A stretch of DNA of 16,506 nucleotides from RGIG464 sp045643185. Its GTDB lineage: Bacteria > Myxococcota_A > Bradymonadia > UBA4248. Shown here piece by piece: positions 1 through 7,036 of the stretch; position 1 is the first letter of the stretch; the number at the start of each line of letters is the position of its first letter. The stretch spans positions 1 through 16,506 of the forward strand of contig JAZUKH010000282.1 of NCBI GenBank assembly GCA_045643185.1, in the 5' to 3' direction. Under the pieces are notes generated by a model, which was not told the origin of the DNA, searched no databases, and worked only from the letters and a program-made list of their open reading frames with translations. The position numbers and the translations under genes were made by a program.

Positions 1-1
1 T

Positions 2-148
2 AATATGCTGAAATCGGGCAGCTCCAAGAATTCCGTTGAACTGCTTCGTGAAGCCGGCGTTGACCTTACGACGCCCGCGCCGATCGAAAATGCCCTCAAG
101 GAATTCGATGAAACGGTTCAGGCTCTCGAAAAACTTTTGGTGAAATAA
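2..148 (+). CDS. pepF: Oligoendopeptidase F-type (M3 family) peptidase, C-terminal end only
   Basis: An open frame enters from the left edge and runs 48 codons to a TAA at 146-148. Its end reads NMLKSGSSKNSVELLREAG, then VDLTTPAPIENALKEFDETV. This is the characteristic tail of PepF/M3B oligopeptidases, in which a K/SxGxSxxPxELLxxAGVDxxxPxPxExAL block closes the protein. The HEXXH zinc site and the rest of the catalytic domain lie outside the window. These enzymes are known as cytoplasmic zinc metallopeptidases that cut short peptides. Hairpin repeat copy A begins 55 nt after the stop and may lie in the transcript's 3' end. The identification rests on a short stretch of conserved sequence but the match is specific. 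Confidence 0.75.
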   Translation, partial: NMLKSGSSKNSVELLREAGVDLTTPAPIENALKEFDETVQALEKLLVK

Positions 149-202
149 TATAAACCTTCAAATGATATAAATTTGGGATCTTCATTTCATTTTTATCATT
201 TG

Positions 203-274
203 GAGGGGAAAGCCTTCCCCTACGCGGCTATTGGCTTTTGCCAATACGCCGCTACCCCTTCGCCTGGCAGGGCC
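203..274 (+). repeat. Dispersed hairpin element, copy A
   Basis: The element holds two hairpins. The first is aggggaa (204-210) with ttcccct (215-221) around a 4-nt loop. The second is ttggc (231-235) with gccaa (240-244) around tttt, flanked by the near-palindromic tacgcggcta and tacgccgcta. A short cctggcagg-like stem closes it. Copy C at 15709-15782 is nearly identical in the same orientation, and copy B at 11473-11570 is inverted with a different core. It lies between pepF and rpiB, 55 nt past the pepF stop. No T-run follows, so a role as an intrinsic terminator is not obvious. Confidence 0.85.
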
Positions 275-393
275 TAGAACAAATTTGATCGGCAAGATTC
301 CATCATCGATTTCGGCAGTCGCCGTTTACGACTTACCAAATTTAGTCATTTAATCAGTTTACCCTTACACACGCGTTTTCTAAAGGAGACATC

Positions 394-855
394 ATGATCG
401 CCACTGGATCAAAAATCGCCATCGGCAGTGACCACGCCGGTCTGGGCATGAAGGAAGACCTCAAAGCATTGCTCGTCGAACTCGGTTACGAAGTTGACGA
501 CAAAGGCACGTACACAAAGGATTCGTGCGACTACCCCGAATTTGGCGCAGCGGTCGCCCACGCGGTTGCGGATGGCAAAGCCGCCGCTGGCGTGCTCGTT
601 TGCAGCACGGGCATTGGCATCTCGATCTCGGCCAACAAGGTCGACGGCATTCGCGCAGCCCTCTGCCACACCGAATTTGAAGCCGAAATGACCCGTCGTC
701 ACAACAATGCCAACATCATCTGCTTTGGCGCCAACGTCCTCGGTCCGTCCGTCGCCCGTGAATGCGTCAAACGCTTCCTGGCCACCGATTTTGAAGGCGG
801 CCGCCACGAACGCCGCGTCAACAAGATCGCTGCGATCGAACGCGGTGAACTCTAA
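394..855 (+). CDS. rpiB: Ribose-5-phosphate isomerase B
   Basis: This 153-residue protein is full length for the RpiB/LacA/LacB family. RpiB interconverts ribulose 5-phosphate and ribose 5-phosphate in the pentose phosphate pathway in the cytoplasm. Visible family motifs are IGSDHAG (residues 10-16), DYPEFG (46-51), VCSTGIGISISANK (69-82) with the expected catalytic base Cys70, RRHNNANI (101-108) with His103 as the ring-opening histidine position, and FEGGRHERRVNKI (133-145). The start is supported by a strong ribosome binding site, AAGGAG at 383-388, five bases before the ATG. The gene stands alone between repeat copy A and the convergent zorB-like gene, with a GC-rich hairpin just past its stop. 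Its high GC content contrasts with the operon next to it. Confidence 0.97.
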   Translation: MIATGSKIAIGSDHAGLGMKEDLKALLVELGYEVDDKGTYTKDSCDYPEFGAAVAHAVADGKAAAGVLVCSTGIGISISANKVDGIRAALCHTEFEAEMTRRHNNANIICFGANVLGPSVARECVKRFLATDFEGGRHERRVNKIAAIERGEL

Positions 856-877
856 CGTTTGACCCGTTTTAAGTTTT

Positions 878-896
878 CGGGGGCAACACGCCCCCG
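878..896. terminator. GC-rich hairpin between convergent genes, possible terminator
   Basis: A perfect 7-bp stem, cgggggc (878-884) with gcccccg (890-896), encloses the loop aacac. It lies 22 nt past the rpiB stop and 46 nt past the stop of the converging zorB-like gene, where a shared bidirectional terminator would be expected. A clear T-run is missing on both strands (tttt precedes the stem on the + strand), so intrinsic termination is only probable. Confidence 0.45.
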
Positions 897-942
897 CTCA
901 AATGCCTTTGTGTCACGCGCAGCTTAGCAACTTGAAACAGCG

Positions 943-1749
943 CTACTTTTTGATCAACGCCTTTAGACGCTCGATCGTTTGATCTTCATTCAAACGGAAT
1001 TTGATCTCCACACGTCTTGATCTATCTTTATCCACGCCCCCGGAAGACTTATAGATCAAATTGCTAAAAGATTTACCATTTGCCGTCAAACGCTGTCTTA
1101 GATCTGGACGATATTTATCTTCAAAAATGTGATTATCTGTATCTAACCAGTACGAAGACACCGCGTAAGCCCTTTTTTGTGACAGCTGAAGATTATACAT
1201 ATATTCCCCATCGTTATCTGTGTAGCCTTCCACGATAATCTCAGAAATATACTTGATATTCGTCGGATCAAATAAAACAGACAAGTATTTCGGCAAAAAC
1301 ACTTTCAAAACTTGTTTTCCTTCGTCAGAAAGTTTGGCCGAATCAAACTCAAACAAAATGCTGGAATCCAGACGAATCGTGCCAGTCTGTGGATCAATCT
1401 CAACTTTCAGATCAGAACCATGAAACGCCTGGATCAATGAATTGACGATCGTTGCTTTCACCCCGATCACGTCATCAATGATCGCCTGTTGCTGTGCCAG
1501 ACGCTTTTCCTGTTCCTTCATTTTGACTTGCTGCTGGTTCAATTTTTCCTGCTGCTCAGCCAATTTTTCCTGCTGCTCAGCCAATTCTTTGAGTTTTTCC
1601 TCATATAGATCATTCGCTTTCAAAAATTGTGAACACACCACCGCTACCAGCAAAATAAAGACAAGTAACAACGCAGCCATCATATCGGAGTAAGACTGCC
1701 AAAAGCCGTGCGACGCACCTATTTTGTGTTTATAAAATTTGTTACTCAT
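943..1749 (-). CDS. ZorB-like MotB/OmpA-family protein (inner-membrane stator, peptidoglycan binding)
   Basis: The protein has 268 residues. One N-terminal membrane helix, FWQSYSDMMAALLLVFILLV (about 16-35), carries an Asp at position 22 in a YSDMM context. In MotB and ZorB this position holds the proton-conducting aspartate. A Gln/Glu-rich coiled coil (about 50-92) with EKLAEQQEKL repeats follows. The C-terminal OmpA-like peptidoglycan-binding domain has EGYTD (174-178), LSQKRAYAVSSYW (189-201) and RSRRVEIKF near the end. The ATG at 1749 is chosen because AAGGA stands nine bases before it. An in-frame ATG at 1755 has the same site only three bases away. It is the last gene of the operon, 42 nt after the ZorA-like gene. 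A flagellar stator or TolR/ExbD role is less likely given the partner's long tail. Function in defence is inferred. Confidence 0.8.
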   Translation of the reverse strand: MSNKFYKHKIGASHGFWQSYSDMMAALLLVFILLVAVVCSQFLKANDLYEEKLKELAEQQEKLAEQQEKLNQQQVKMKEQEKRLAQQQAIIDDVIGVKATIVNSLIQAFHGSDLKVEIDPQTGTIRLDSSILFEFDSAKLSDEGKQVLKVFLPKYLSVLFDPTNIKYISEIIVEGYTDNDGEYMYNLQLSQKRAYAVSSYWLDTDNHIFEDKYRPDLRQRLTANGKSFSNLIYKSSGGVDKDRSRRVEIKFRLNEDQTIERLKALIKK

Positions 1750-1791
1750 CGACATCTGTCCTTATCAGCTCGTCCATCCAATACCTCGATT

Positions 1792-3885
1792 CTATTTCTC
1801 AGATCGATGCATTTGTCGTAATTTTTCAGAAATATCATTCAATTTATTAACAATACTCGAAGTCACATTTAGCTTTTCAGAAATATCCTTCGTCACATTA
1901 AGCTTTTCAGAAATATCTTTCGTCACATTAAGCTTTTCAGAAATATCTTTCGCCACATCCAGTTTTTCAGAAATATCCGAAATTGAATTCAATTTACGAG
2001 AGATTGCCACGACGGTACCGCACATAGACTCCAAATTTTTCGTTGCGTTCACGACATTTTCCGACATATTCGGGAACGATTCGAGGTGATTTGAGAGCCC
2101 CCCAAGCTGTTTTTCAAATTTAGCCGAAGCCTGCGTGATCTCATGTTCAAACGTCAGCGACAAGCTTTTAGTATCGGTCGTCAGGGCTGCACTGACCTGC
2201 GCAAGCTCATTTCCGGCTGATGTCAATGACGAGATGGACGCATTCATATCCTTCGAGATCGACTTTTGCATATCCCTTTGAGCCAGGATGGATTGCTGCG
2301 TATTTTCGCAGCTTTGTTGCAATGCAAGCAATTCGCGAATCATAGAATCGACCAACTTCCTGGCTGATTCGTTCATTGTATCAAACGACGTCTGAATACG
2401 TGCTAATTCGACTTCATTTTGTTGACGCAAATTTGAAAATGCTGACAAACAATTGTTGAATGTCCCTTCAATGGTCGTTAAACCATGATCGATCTGATCG
2501 ACCGAACCATTCATTTGCTCCGAGAGCTTTTCACCGGCGTCATTCAGATGCGAAATGGAGCCGTCCAAACGATCAATCGATTCTTCCACCCCATGGGTCG
2601 TTTTGACCCATTGCTCGAAGATGGCCCGCGATTCCTTTTGAATCTCTGCCCAACGAACCTGAAAAGCTTCATTTCGCGCATTTTCAAGTTCAAATAGCGA
2701 CGCAAAAGCCTCGTTGAGTTCATTTAACGACGCCTTCAGCGCTAACATGCTATGCGTATTGTCAATCAATACGCTCTGCTGATCGGCTATTCTTCCCATC
2801 GTCTGTTCAAGACAGTCGGTCATCGTCTGGCATTTTTTGAAGCTCTCGTTCAACGCCGATGTATTCAATGAAATTTCTTCTACCGTCAACCCAAGATCAT
2901 GATAAATTCTATTCTGCCAGTCCGTGATATTTTTAACCTGCTCTTGCAATAAATCGAACGCCTGAGACGTATTAGTCTTCAAATGTTCATGAAAGCGATC
3001 CACAAGCTGCTCAACGCCTTGAACCTGAACGCGATTGACTTCCTGGATCATCGCTTCACCAATTCTGGCGATCCCCATTTCGATGTCGTGACTCAGTTCA
3101 GTATGAAAATTCGACAACTGCTTATTCTGAATCGCCAACAAATTAGCAATTTGAGACATGACATCACTTTCACCCGCCTGTTTCTTTTGAAACGCCAGCT
3201 GAGCCACAAGCGCATCGGCCTGACTAAACAGTCTCTTTGAAGCGAAGCTATAGAACACTGACCAGGAAATACCGAGTATGGATGAATAGAAAGCGACTTT
3301 CATACCACCGATCAACGGACCGACACTTTCAATCAACTGATCAGCATGATCTGTCAAATTGAGATCCTTCAGACCAAGCGCAAGTCCGAAAAATGTTCCC
3401 AGAATGCCCAGCCCAGTCAACATATTCGGGATATACTCATTGAAATCCGCATGACCAATGCGTAAATAGAGATCCTCATTCACATAATCGCGTATGTCGC
3501 AGGCATTTCCCGTTTCTTCAAGTGCTTTCTTTGAATCTGCATGATACAACGCAATGGCATCATTCAGTTCCGAACATTCAGACTTAAACGTCAAAGTCAC
3601 CGATGGATCGCGATCCAAATATTGCCGAAGCGCCAAATTAAATGACTGCAAGTTGACCAGTCCATGATGGGTAACGATATTGCCAGCCCCCAACATGACG
3701 ATGATGGTCATCAAGCCGAGGATCACAAGATTGATGATACACGTCGATATTTCATCAGCCATAAAAGTTTCACTTACAGCAATCAGAAAATATCCCAAAC
3801 CAACGAGAATAATGAGTACAGCTACGATGATGATCTGTACGTCATATTTATGGGGCTTTGATTGAAAAGAAGCTTTCATATTCAT
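1792..3885 (-). CDS. ZorA-like MotA/TolQ/ExbB proton channel with long coiled-coil tail
   Basis: The 697-residue protein has four predicted membrane helices at about 16-37, 47-68, 151-172 (TGLGILGTFFGLALGL) and 191-215 (IGGMKVAFYSSILGISWSV). The last two carry the MotA/TolQ/ExbB signature. A cytoplasmic helical tail of about 480 residues follows and ends in a run of ten-residue DISEKLNVTK-type repeats (637-697). TolQ, ExbB and MotA lack such a tail. ZorA of Zorya has one, where it projects into the cytoplasm from a ZorA5-ZorB2 motor. The ATG at 3885 is chosen because GAGGA overlapping the upstream stop lies eight bases before it. A longer reading from 3918 would overlap the upstream gene and lacks a comparable site. 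The 10-nt gap upstream indicates translational coupling. Channel family is well supported; the Zorya link rests on architecture. Confidence 0.82.
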   Translation of the reverse strand: MNMKASFQSKPHKYDVQIIIVAVLIILVGLGYFLIAVSETFMADEISTCIINLVILGLMTIIVMLGAGNIVTHHGLVNLQSFNLALRQYLDRDPSVTLTFKSECSELNDAIALYHADSKKALEETGNACDIRDYVNEDLYLRIGHADFNEYIPNMLTGLGILGTFFGLALGLKDLNLTDHADQLIESVGPLIGGMKVAFYSSILGISWSVFYSFASKRLFSQADALVAQLAFQKKQAGESDVMSQIANLLAIQNKQLSNFHTELSHDIEMGIARIGEAMIQEVNRVQVQGVEQLVDRFHEHLKTNTSQAFDLLQEQVKNITDWQNRIYHDLGLTVEEISLNTSALNESFKKCQTMTDCLEQTMGRIADQQSVLIDNTHSMLALKASLNELNEAFASLFELENARNEAFQVRWAEIQKESRAIFEQWVKTTHGVEESIDRLDGSISHLNDAGEKLSEQMNGSVDQIDHGLTTIEGTFNNCLSAFSNLRQQNEVELARIQTSFDTMNESARKLVDSMIRELLALQQSCENTQQSILAQRDMQKSISKDMNASISSLTSAGNELAQVSAALTTDTKSLSLTFEHEITQASAKFEKQLGGLSNHLESFPNMSENVVNATKNLESMCGTVVAISRKLNSISDISEKLDVAKDISEKLNVTKDISEKLNVTKDISEKLNVTSSIVNKLNDISEKLRQMHRSEK
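1861..1977 (-). repeat. 30-bp tandem repeat encoding DISEKLNVTK units in the ZorA-like tail
   Basis: About four consecutive 30-bp units encode DISEKLDVAK, DISEKLNVTK, DISEKLNVTK and DISEKLNVT. A fifth ISEKL unit follows after eight residues at the very C terminus. On the + strand the unit reads approximately aagcttttcagaaatatc plus tttcgtcacatt. Units two to four are almost identical at the DNA level, which points to recent slippage or duplication. Copy-number change would shift tail length by ten residues without breaking the frame. Confidence 0.93.
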
Positions 3886-3895
3886 TCGTATTTCC

Positions 3896-6451
3896 TCACA
3901 CACCAGGCTGAATGGCACATTTCGCCTTCAATTGCAGTATCTCAACATTTTGATTTGCTATCCTGTCGAGCTGTTCTTTAAGTTGACGTCTTAGTTCGAT
4001 GATCAATTTTGTATTTAGCGTCGTCTGATCTTCAGACTTCACATTTTGAGCTGACTGAATCACTTTCGTATCCTGTTTTACTGGAATGCTGGCCTGATCA
4101 TCTCGTTTGGCCAGATCGTTTTCAGCCTTTTTCGCGTCCGCCAGCATCTCCAAATGAGACAGACGGTCTTGTTTTGACTTCAATTCAGCCTGTAATTTTT
4201 GATTATTTTCTTTAGTTTGTTTAAGCAGTATTTCAAACGAAGCCGCGCGGGCAAGTGCACCCATTTTCTCTGCTAACGTCGATTTGAGCTGAGTGATCTC
4301 AGTCTCTTTCGCCTCTAACAGCGCTTGCCACTTCGTCTCATCATTATTTGTCAATTTAACTGACTGCTCGTCACATTTTTGTGTAAGCGACTCGACTTGG
4401 GATCGCAACGCGTCCTGACTCGCTAAAGCCGCTTCGTTCTCTGAGCGTAAGCTGACCACAAGCTCTTCTTGAGCTTGCAACGCCGATTTTAGGGATTCGC
4501 AATCCGACTGCTCGTCACATTTTTGTGTAAGCGACTCGACTTGGGATCTCAACGAATCCTGACTCGCTAAAGCCGCTTCGTTCTCTGCGCGTAAGCTGAC
4601 CACAAGCTCTTCTTGAACTTGCAACGCCGATTTTAGAGATTCGCAATCCGACTGATAATTCACATATTCCTTCAGTTGCTCCTGAAGCTCACGAATCGAC
4701 GAGTCTTTTTCGGAGAGCAAACGCGTCTGTTCAGTAATCTTCGTGTTAAGCTCATCGACGCGGGACTGCCACGTCGAATCAAAGGAATGCATTTGCGACT
4801 CAAGCTCACGAATCGACGAGTCTTTTTCGGAGAGCATCTGATCACGAGCCTCTTCAACCTCATCTAGCTCATTCTTTAGTCTTCGAATCTCTGCATCTCT
4901 TTGATCTAGCAGAGTTCGATTATCTTCCAATGAAATACGGAGTTTATCTATTTCGTTATTCAATCTAGATTCAATTTCAACTGCTTTTGCCGAATTACGT
5001 TCAATCTCCTCGCATTTTTCATCAAGAAGTTGAGTTTGAGCTTTAAGATCCTCGCTTAGATGAAGCACATCACCTTGTAACGCATCTCGATTATTTATAA
5101 TCGACTTCTTTTGCTCCTCAAGCTCATGAATTCTAATAAGATTTAATTGATTTTCATTTTCCAAACCACGTAGTTTATTTTCCAAGAGCATTTTCTGATT
5201 TTCATAAGATTGCGCCATATCCAATCCAGAGATATTTTCACTTATTACGGCATTCAATTGAGCAATTTTTTCGTCTTTGGCTTTTAATTCTGAGCGCAAT
5301 TTCGATTCAGACTGTTTGAATTTCTTTATTTCATCGATATGACATTGAAGTCTATCATTTCCAGATTTTATCTCATCATTTAATGACTTAATTTGTTTAT
5401 TCAGTTCATTTTCGGTTATTTTTGCTTTATTGACAAACGCCTCAAGTTCTAACGACTTTTCCTTTAGATTCCTTTGAATTTTACTAATTTCGTCAGTTAA
5501 TTCAGCAATTATCGATTGATCAAACTGGTTGCTATTTCGTAATACATCATTATCTTCTTTTATTTTTGAATATTTTCTTTGTGTTTCGAGACAATCATAT
5601 TTTAGTTTTTCATTTTCAACACAAAATGCGTTATTTTGTAATCTGAGATTTTTAATATCCGTAACCAACACATCATAATTGTTAATTTTTTCTTTACATT
5701 TTTTTAATTCTTCTTCTTTTTCTTTTATTTTTCTGTTAAAATCCTGCTTAGTCCGTTCGATTTCAAATTTGCTTTTCTGTAAATCAGCTTTCACTTTTCG
5801 TAAATTTTCACAATCATTACATTTATTATGAATTTTATTCAATTCGGAGCAAAGACGCTTAATTTCATCACAACGATCATTATACAGCTTTTTATAATTA
5901 ATTTCATCATTTACCGCTTTGTAGACGTCAACAGGCTTCGAGCTACCACCATGTTTAAACCGCTCATTTTCATAAGCATGTTTATAACCATTCAAAAGCT
6001 GGACATCATCTTCTAATTTTTTGTTAGCCGCACGCAACTCCGTATTTTTATTTTCGATCTTTTCAATTTCACCTCGAAGGTGCTTCACTTCATTTTTTAG
6101 TACAGTAGATCTTTTGAAATACTTATTTTCTAAAGGTGTCATACCACAGGATTTGCGACTATTCGCTATTTCATCTGATTCAACCTGCTTAATCATCTCC
6201 TCTAACTCATTTTGAGACATACGAGGTTCTAGCATGTCTGCGTTCGGCCGATGAAGATGACCACACGTGTCTATTCGTGCTCTCCTACTATTTGCAACCT
6301 CTTGGATATCAACATTACGCTGTTCATTATTTTTTGAATTCGATGGAACACGCTGACTCTTCAACGTTTTGGAAGAATTCACATTGTTTTCTTCCCCAAC
6401 GTTCTCAACGGGATGAAAGTCAAACAATTTCAGTGCTTTTTTCTTAGCCAT
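3896..6451 (-). CDS. Large coiled-coil protein, first gene of the ZorAB-like operon
   Basis: I do not recognise a named family. The 851-residue protein has no signal peptide or membrane helix, so it is probably cytoplasmic. Residues 1-110 look disordered and carry two related motifs, EVANSRR (51-57) and EIANSRK (94-100), the first followed by CGHLH (63-67). Residues 111-851 are almost unbroken charged heptad-type sequence, i.e. a very long coiled coil. A Cys/His cluster lies at 194-214 (C194, C201, H208, C211, C214). Two 48-residue tandem copies occupy 601-696. It sits 10 nt ahead of the ZorA-like gene in the place where Zorya operons usually carry no gene. The start has a modest AGGA site. 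Its first half is very AT-rich (14 of 60 bases G or C at 5641-5700) and the later part is not (34 of 60 at 4381-4440). It may be a scaffold, sensor or tail-binding rod; this is inference. Confidence 0.75.
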   Translation of the reverse strand: MAKKKALKLFDFHPVENVGEENNVNSSKTLKSQRVPSNSKNNEQRNVDIQEVANSRRARIDTCGHLHRPNADMLEPRMSQNELEEMIKQVESDEIANSRKSCGMTPLENKYFKRSTVLKNEVKHLRGEIEKIENKNTELRAANKKLEDDVQLLNGYKHAYENERFKHGGSSKPVDVYKAVNDEINYKKLYNDRCDEIKRLCSELNKIHNKCNDCENLRKVKADLQKSKFEIERTKQDFNRKIKEKEEELKKCKEKINNYDVLVTDIKNLRLQNNAFCVENEKLKYDCLETQRKYSKIKEDNDVLRNSNQFDQSIIAELTDEISKIQRNLKEKSLELEAFVNKAKITENELNKQIKSLNDEIKSGNDRLQCHIDEIKKFKQSESKLRSELKAKDEKIAQLNAVISENISGLDMAQSYENQKMLLENKLRGLENENQLNLIRIHELEEQKKSIINNRDALQGDVLHLSEDLKAQTQLLDEKCEEIERNSAKAVEIESRLNNEIDKLRISLEDNRTLLDQRDAEIRRLKNELDEVEEARDQMLSEKDSSIRELESQMHSFDSTWQSRVDELNTKITEQTRLLSEKDSSIRELQEQLKEYVNYQSDCESLKSALQVQEELVVSLRAENEAALASQDSLRSQVESLTQKCDEQSDCESLKSALQAQEELVVSLRSENEAALASQDALRSQVESLTQKCDEQSVKLTNNDETKWQALLEAKETEITQLKSTLAEKMGALARAASFEILLKQTKENNQKLQAELKSKQDRLSHLEMLADAKKAENDLAKRDDQASIPVKQDTKVIQSAQNVKSEDQTTLNTKLIIELRRQLKEQLDRIANQNVEILQLKAKCAIQPGV
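4364..4651 (-). repeat. Tandem duplication of a 144-bp unit inside the coiled-coil gene
   Basis: Two adjacent 144-bp units (4364-4507 and 4508-4651) encode 48-residue blocks starting SDCESLKSAL and ending SLTQKCDEQ. They differ at only a few positions (for example VQEE/AQEE and RAEN/RSEN). The near-identity suggests a recent in-frame duplication lengthening the coiled coil. Confidence 0.95.
4686..4836 (-). repeat. Repeated 34-bp segment encoding SEKDSSIREL, 117 bp apart
   Basis: The same 34-base segment occurs at 4686-4719 and 4803-4836, encoding LLSEKDSSIREL-like and MLSEKDSSIREL-like stretches 39 residues apart in the coiled coil. It is a second, older-looking duplication next to the 144-bp one, because the sequence between the copies has diverged. 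Confidence 0.88.
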
Positions 6452-7036
6452 GTTACATCGTCCTGTTGTTCAATCGTGATCAAGTTTTAGCATTCTTCTA
6501 ACACTCTAAAGTATTTCCTTACAACGCCATACTTGTAGACAGAAGATAGCCACATTTTTTGCTATCATAGTGTGGAGTATCAAGATGAATGCATTGGAAT
6601 GCAACCGGAACAATTACGGAACAATTTATCTAAAAATTGTTCCAATGATGTGTTGTAGAAATTCACTCAATTACAAATTTTTATACGTCTAAAATTGTTC
6701 CATATTGTTCTGTGCTTGTGACACATTGTGTGTGCACTGAGCGCAATTTTGTGCGCATAAGCTCCGATTGACCTAGTTTCGCGGACCGTGTCACATTTCA
6801 ATTCGCCAAAAGCAACTCAGACAAAACGAGTACTGGATCGAGAAACGCAAACGCGTAAGAACATGGAGAAACGCCCCGTCGACACGTGAAGTTACGGAAT
6901 CAAAACGTCGCACTCAACCCCGTCACGCGTGCGTCACCTGACTGGTGACGACAAAATTCTGCCTGTTTTACTACTTTTTTATGCGTTAAATGTGGTAATA
7001 TTGATTGCCAGTTTTTTGGCCACGAAGGAGGATTCC
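6452..7036. other. Divergent intergenic region between the ZorAB-like operon and the ybgF-like gene
   Basis: No convincing gene is seen here. A longer + strand frame from 6929 exists only because it runs into the real start at 7037. The region holds the GGAACAATT cluster (6607-6711), a small gatagc/gctatc inverted repeat (6545-6550 and 6561-6566), and a gcgca/tgcgc inverted repeat (6741-6745 and 6752-6756). A weak - strand promoter candidate for the operon is TTGTAA (6519-6524) with TAGAAG (6495-6500), spacing 18. A TAATAT at 6996-7001 could be a -10 box for the + strand genes, but I see no good -35 for it. Confidence 0.6.
6607..6711. promoter_or_regulatory. Cluster of GGAACAATT operator-like sites
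   Basis: The 9-mer ggaacaatt appears at 6607-6615 and 6618-6626, and its reverse complement aattgttcc at 6635-6643 and 6693-6701. A degenerate copy (tattgttct) is at 6703-6711. The middle pair forms a perfect 10-bp inverted repeat, ggaacaattt (6618-6627) with aaattgttcc (6634-6643), around a 6-nt centre. Spacing between the first two sites is 11 bp, one helical turn. It lies 156-260 bp upstream of the ZorAB-like operon start, on the side also facing the ybgF-like gene. Binding of a dimeric regulator is the simplest reading. Confidence 0.7.

Noticed and set aside
943..3885. Flagellar MotA-MotB or TolQ-TolR/ExbB-ExbD identity
   Set aside because: No flagellar, tol or ton genes are nearby, and the roughly 480-residue tail and the order of helices fit ZorA-like proteins better.
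4364..4836. Repeats in the coiled-coil gene as a CRISPR array
   Set aside because: Units are in frame, adjacent or coding, and there are no short repeats with unique spacers of regular length.
943..6451. A complete canonical Zorya system
   Set aside because: No ZorC, ZorD helicase or ZorE nuclease is encoded in the neighbourhood, so only the ZorAB part is supported.
6564..6583. Promoter TTGATA/TATGAT for the - strand operon
   Set aside because: The two boxes are only 8 bases apart, too close for sigma-70, and no alternative -35 fits the TATGAT.
6929..7036. N-terminal extension of the ybgF-like protein
   Set aside because: The strong AAGGAGG and a clean export signal place the start at 7037; the extension would bury the signal peptide.
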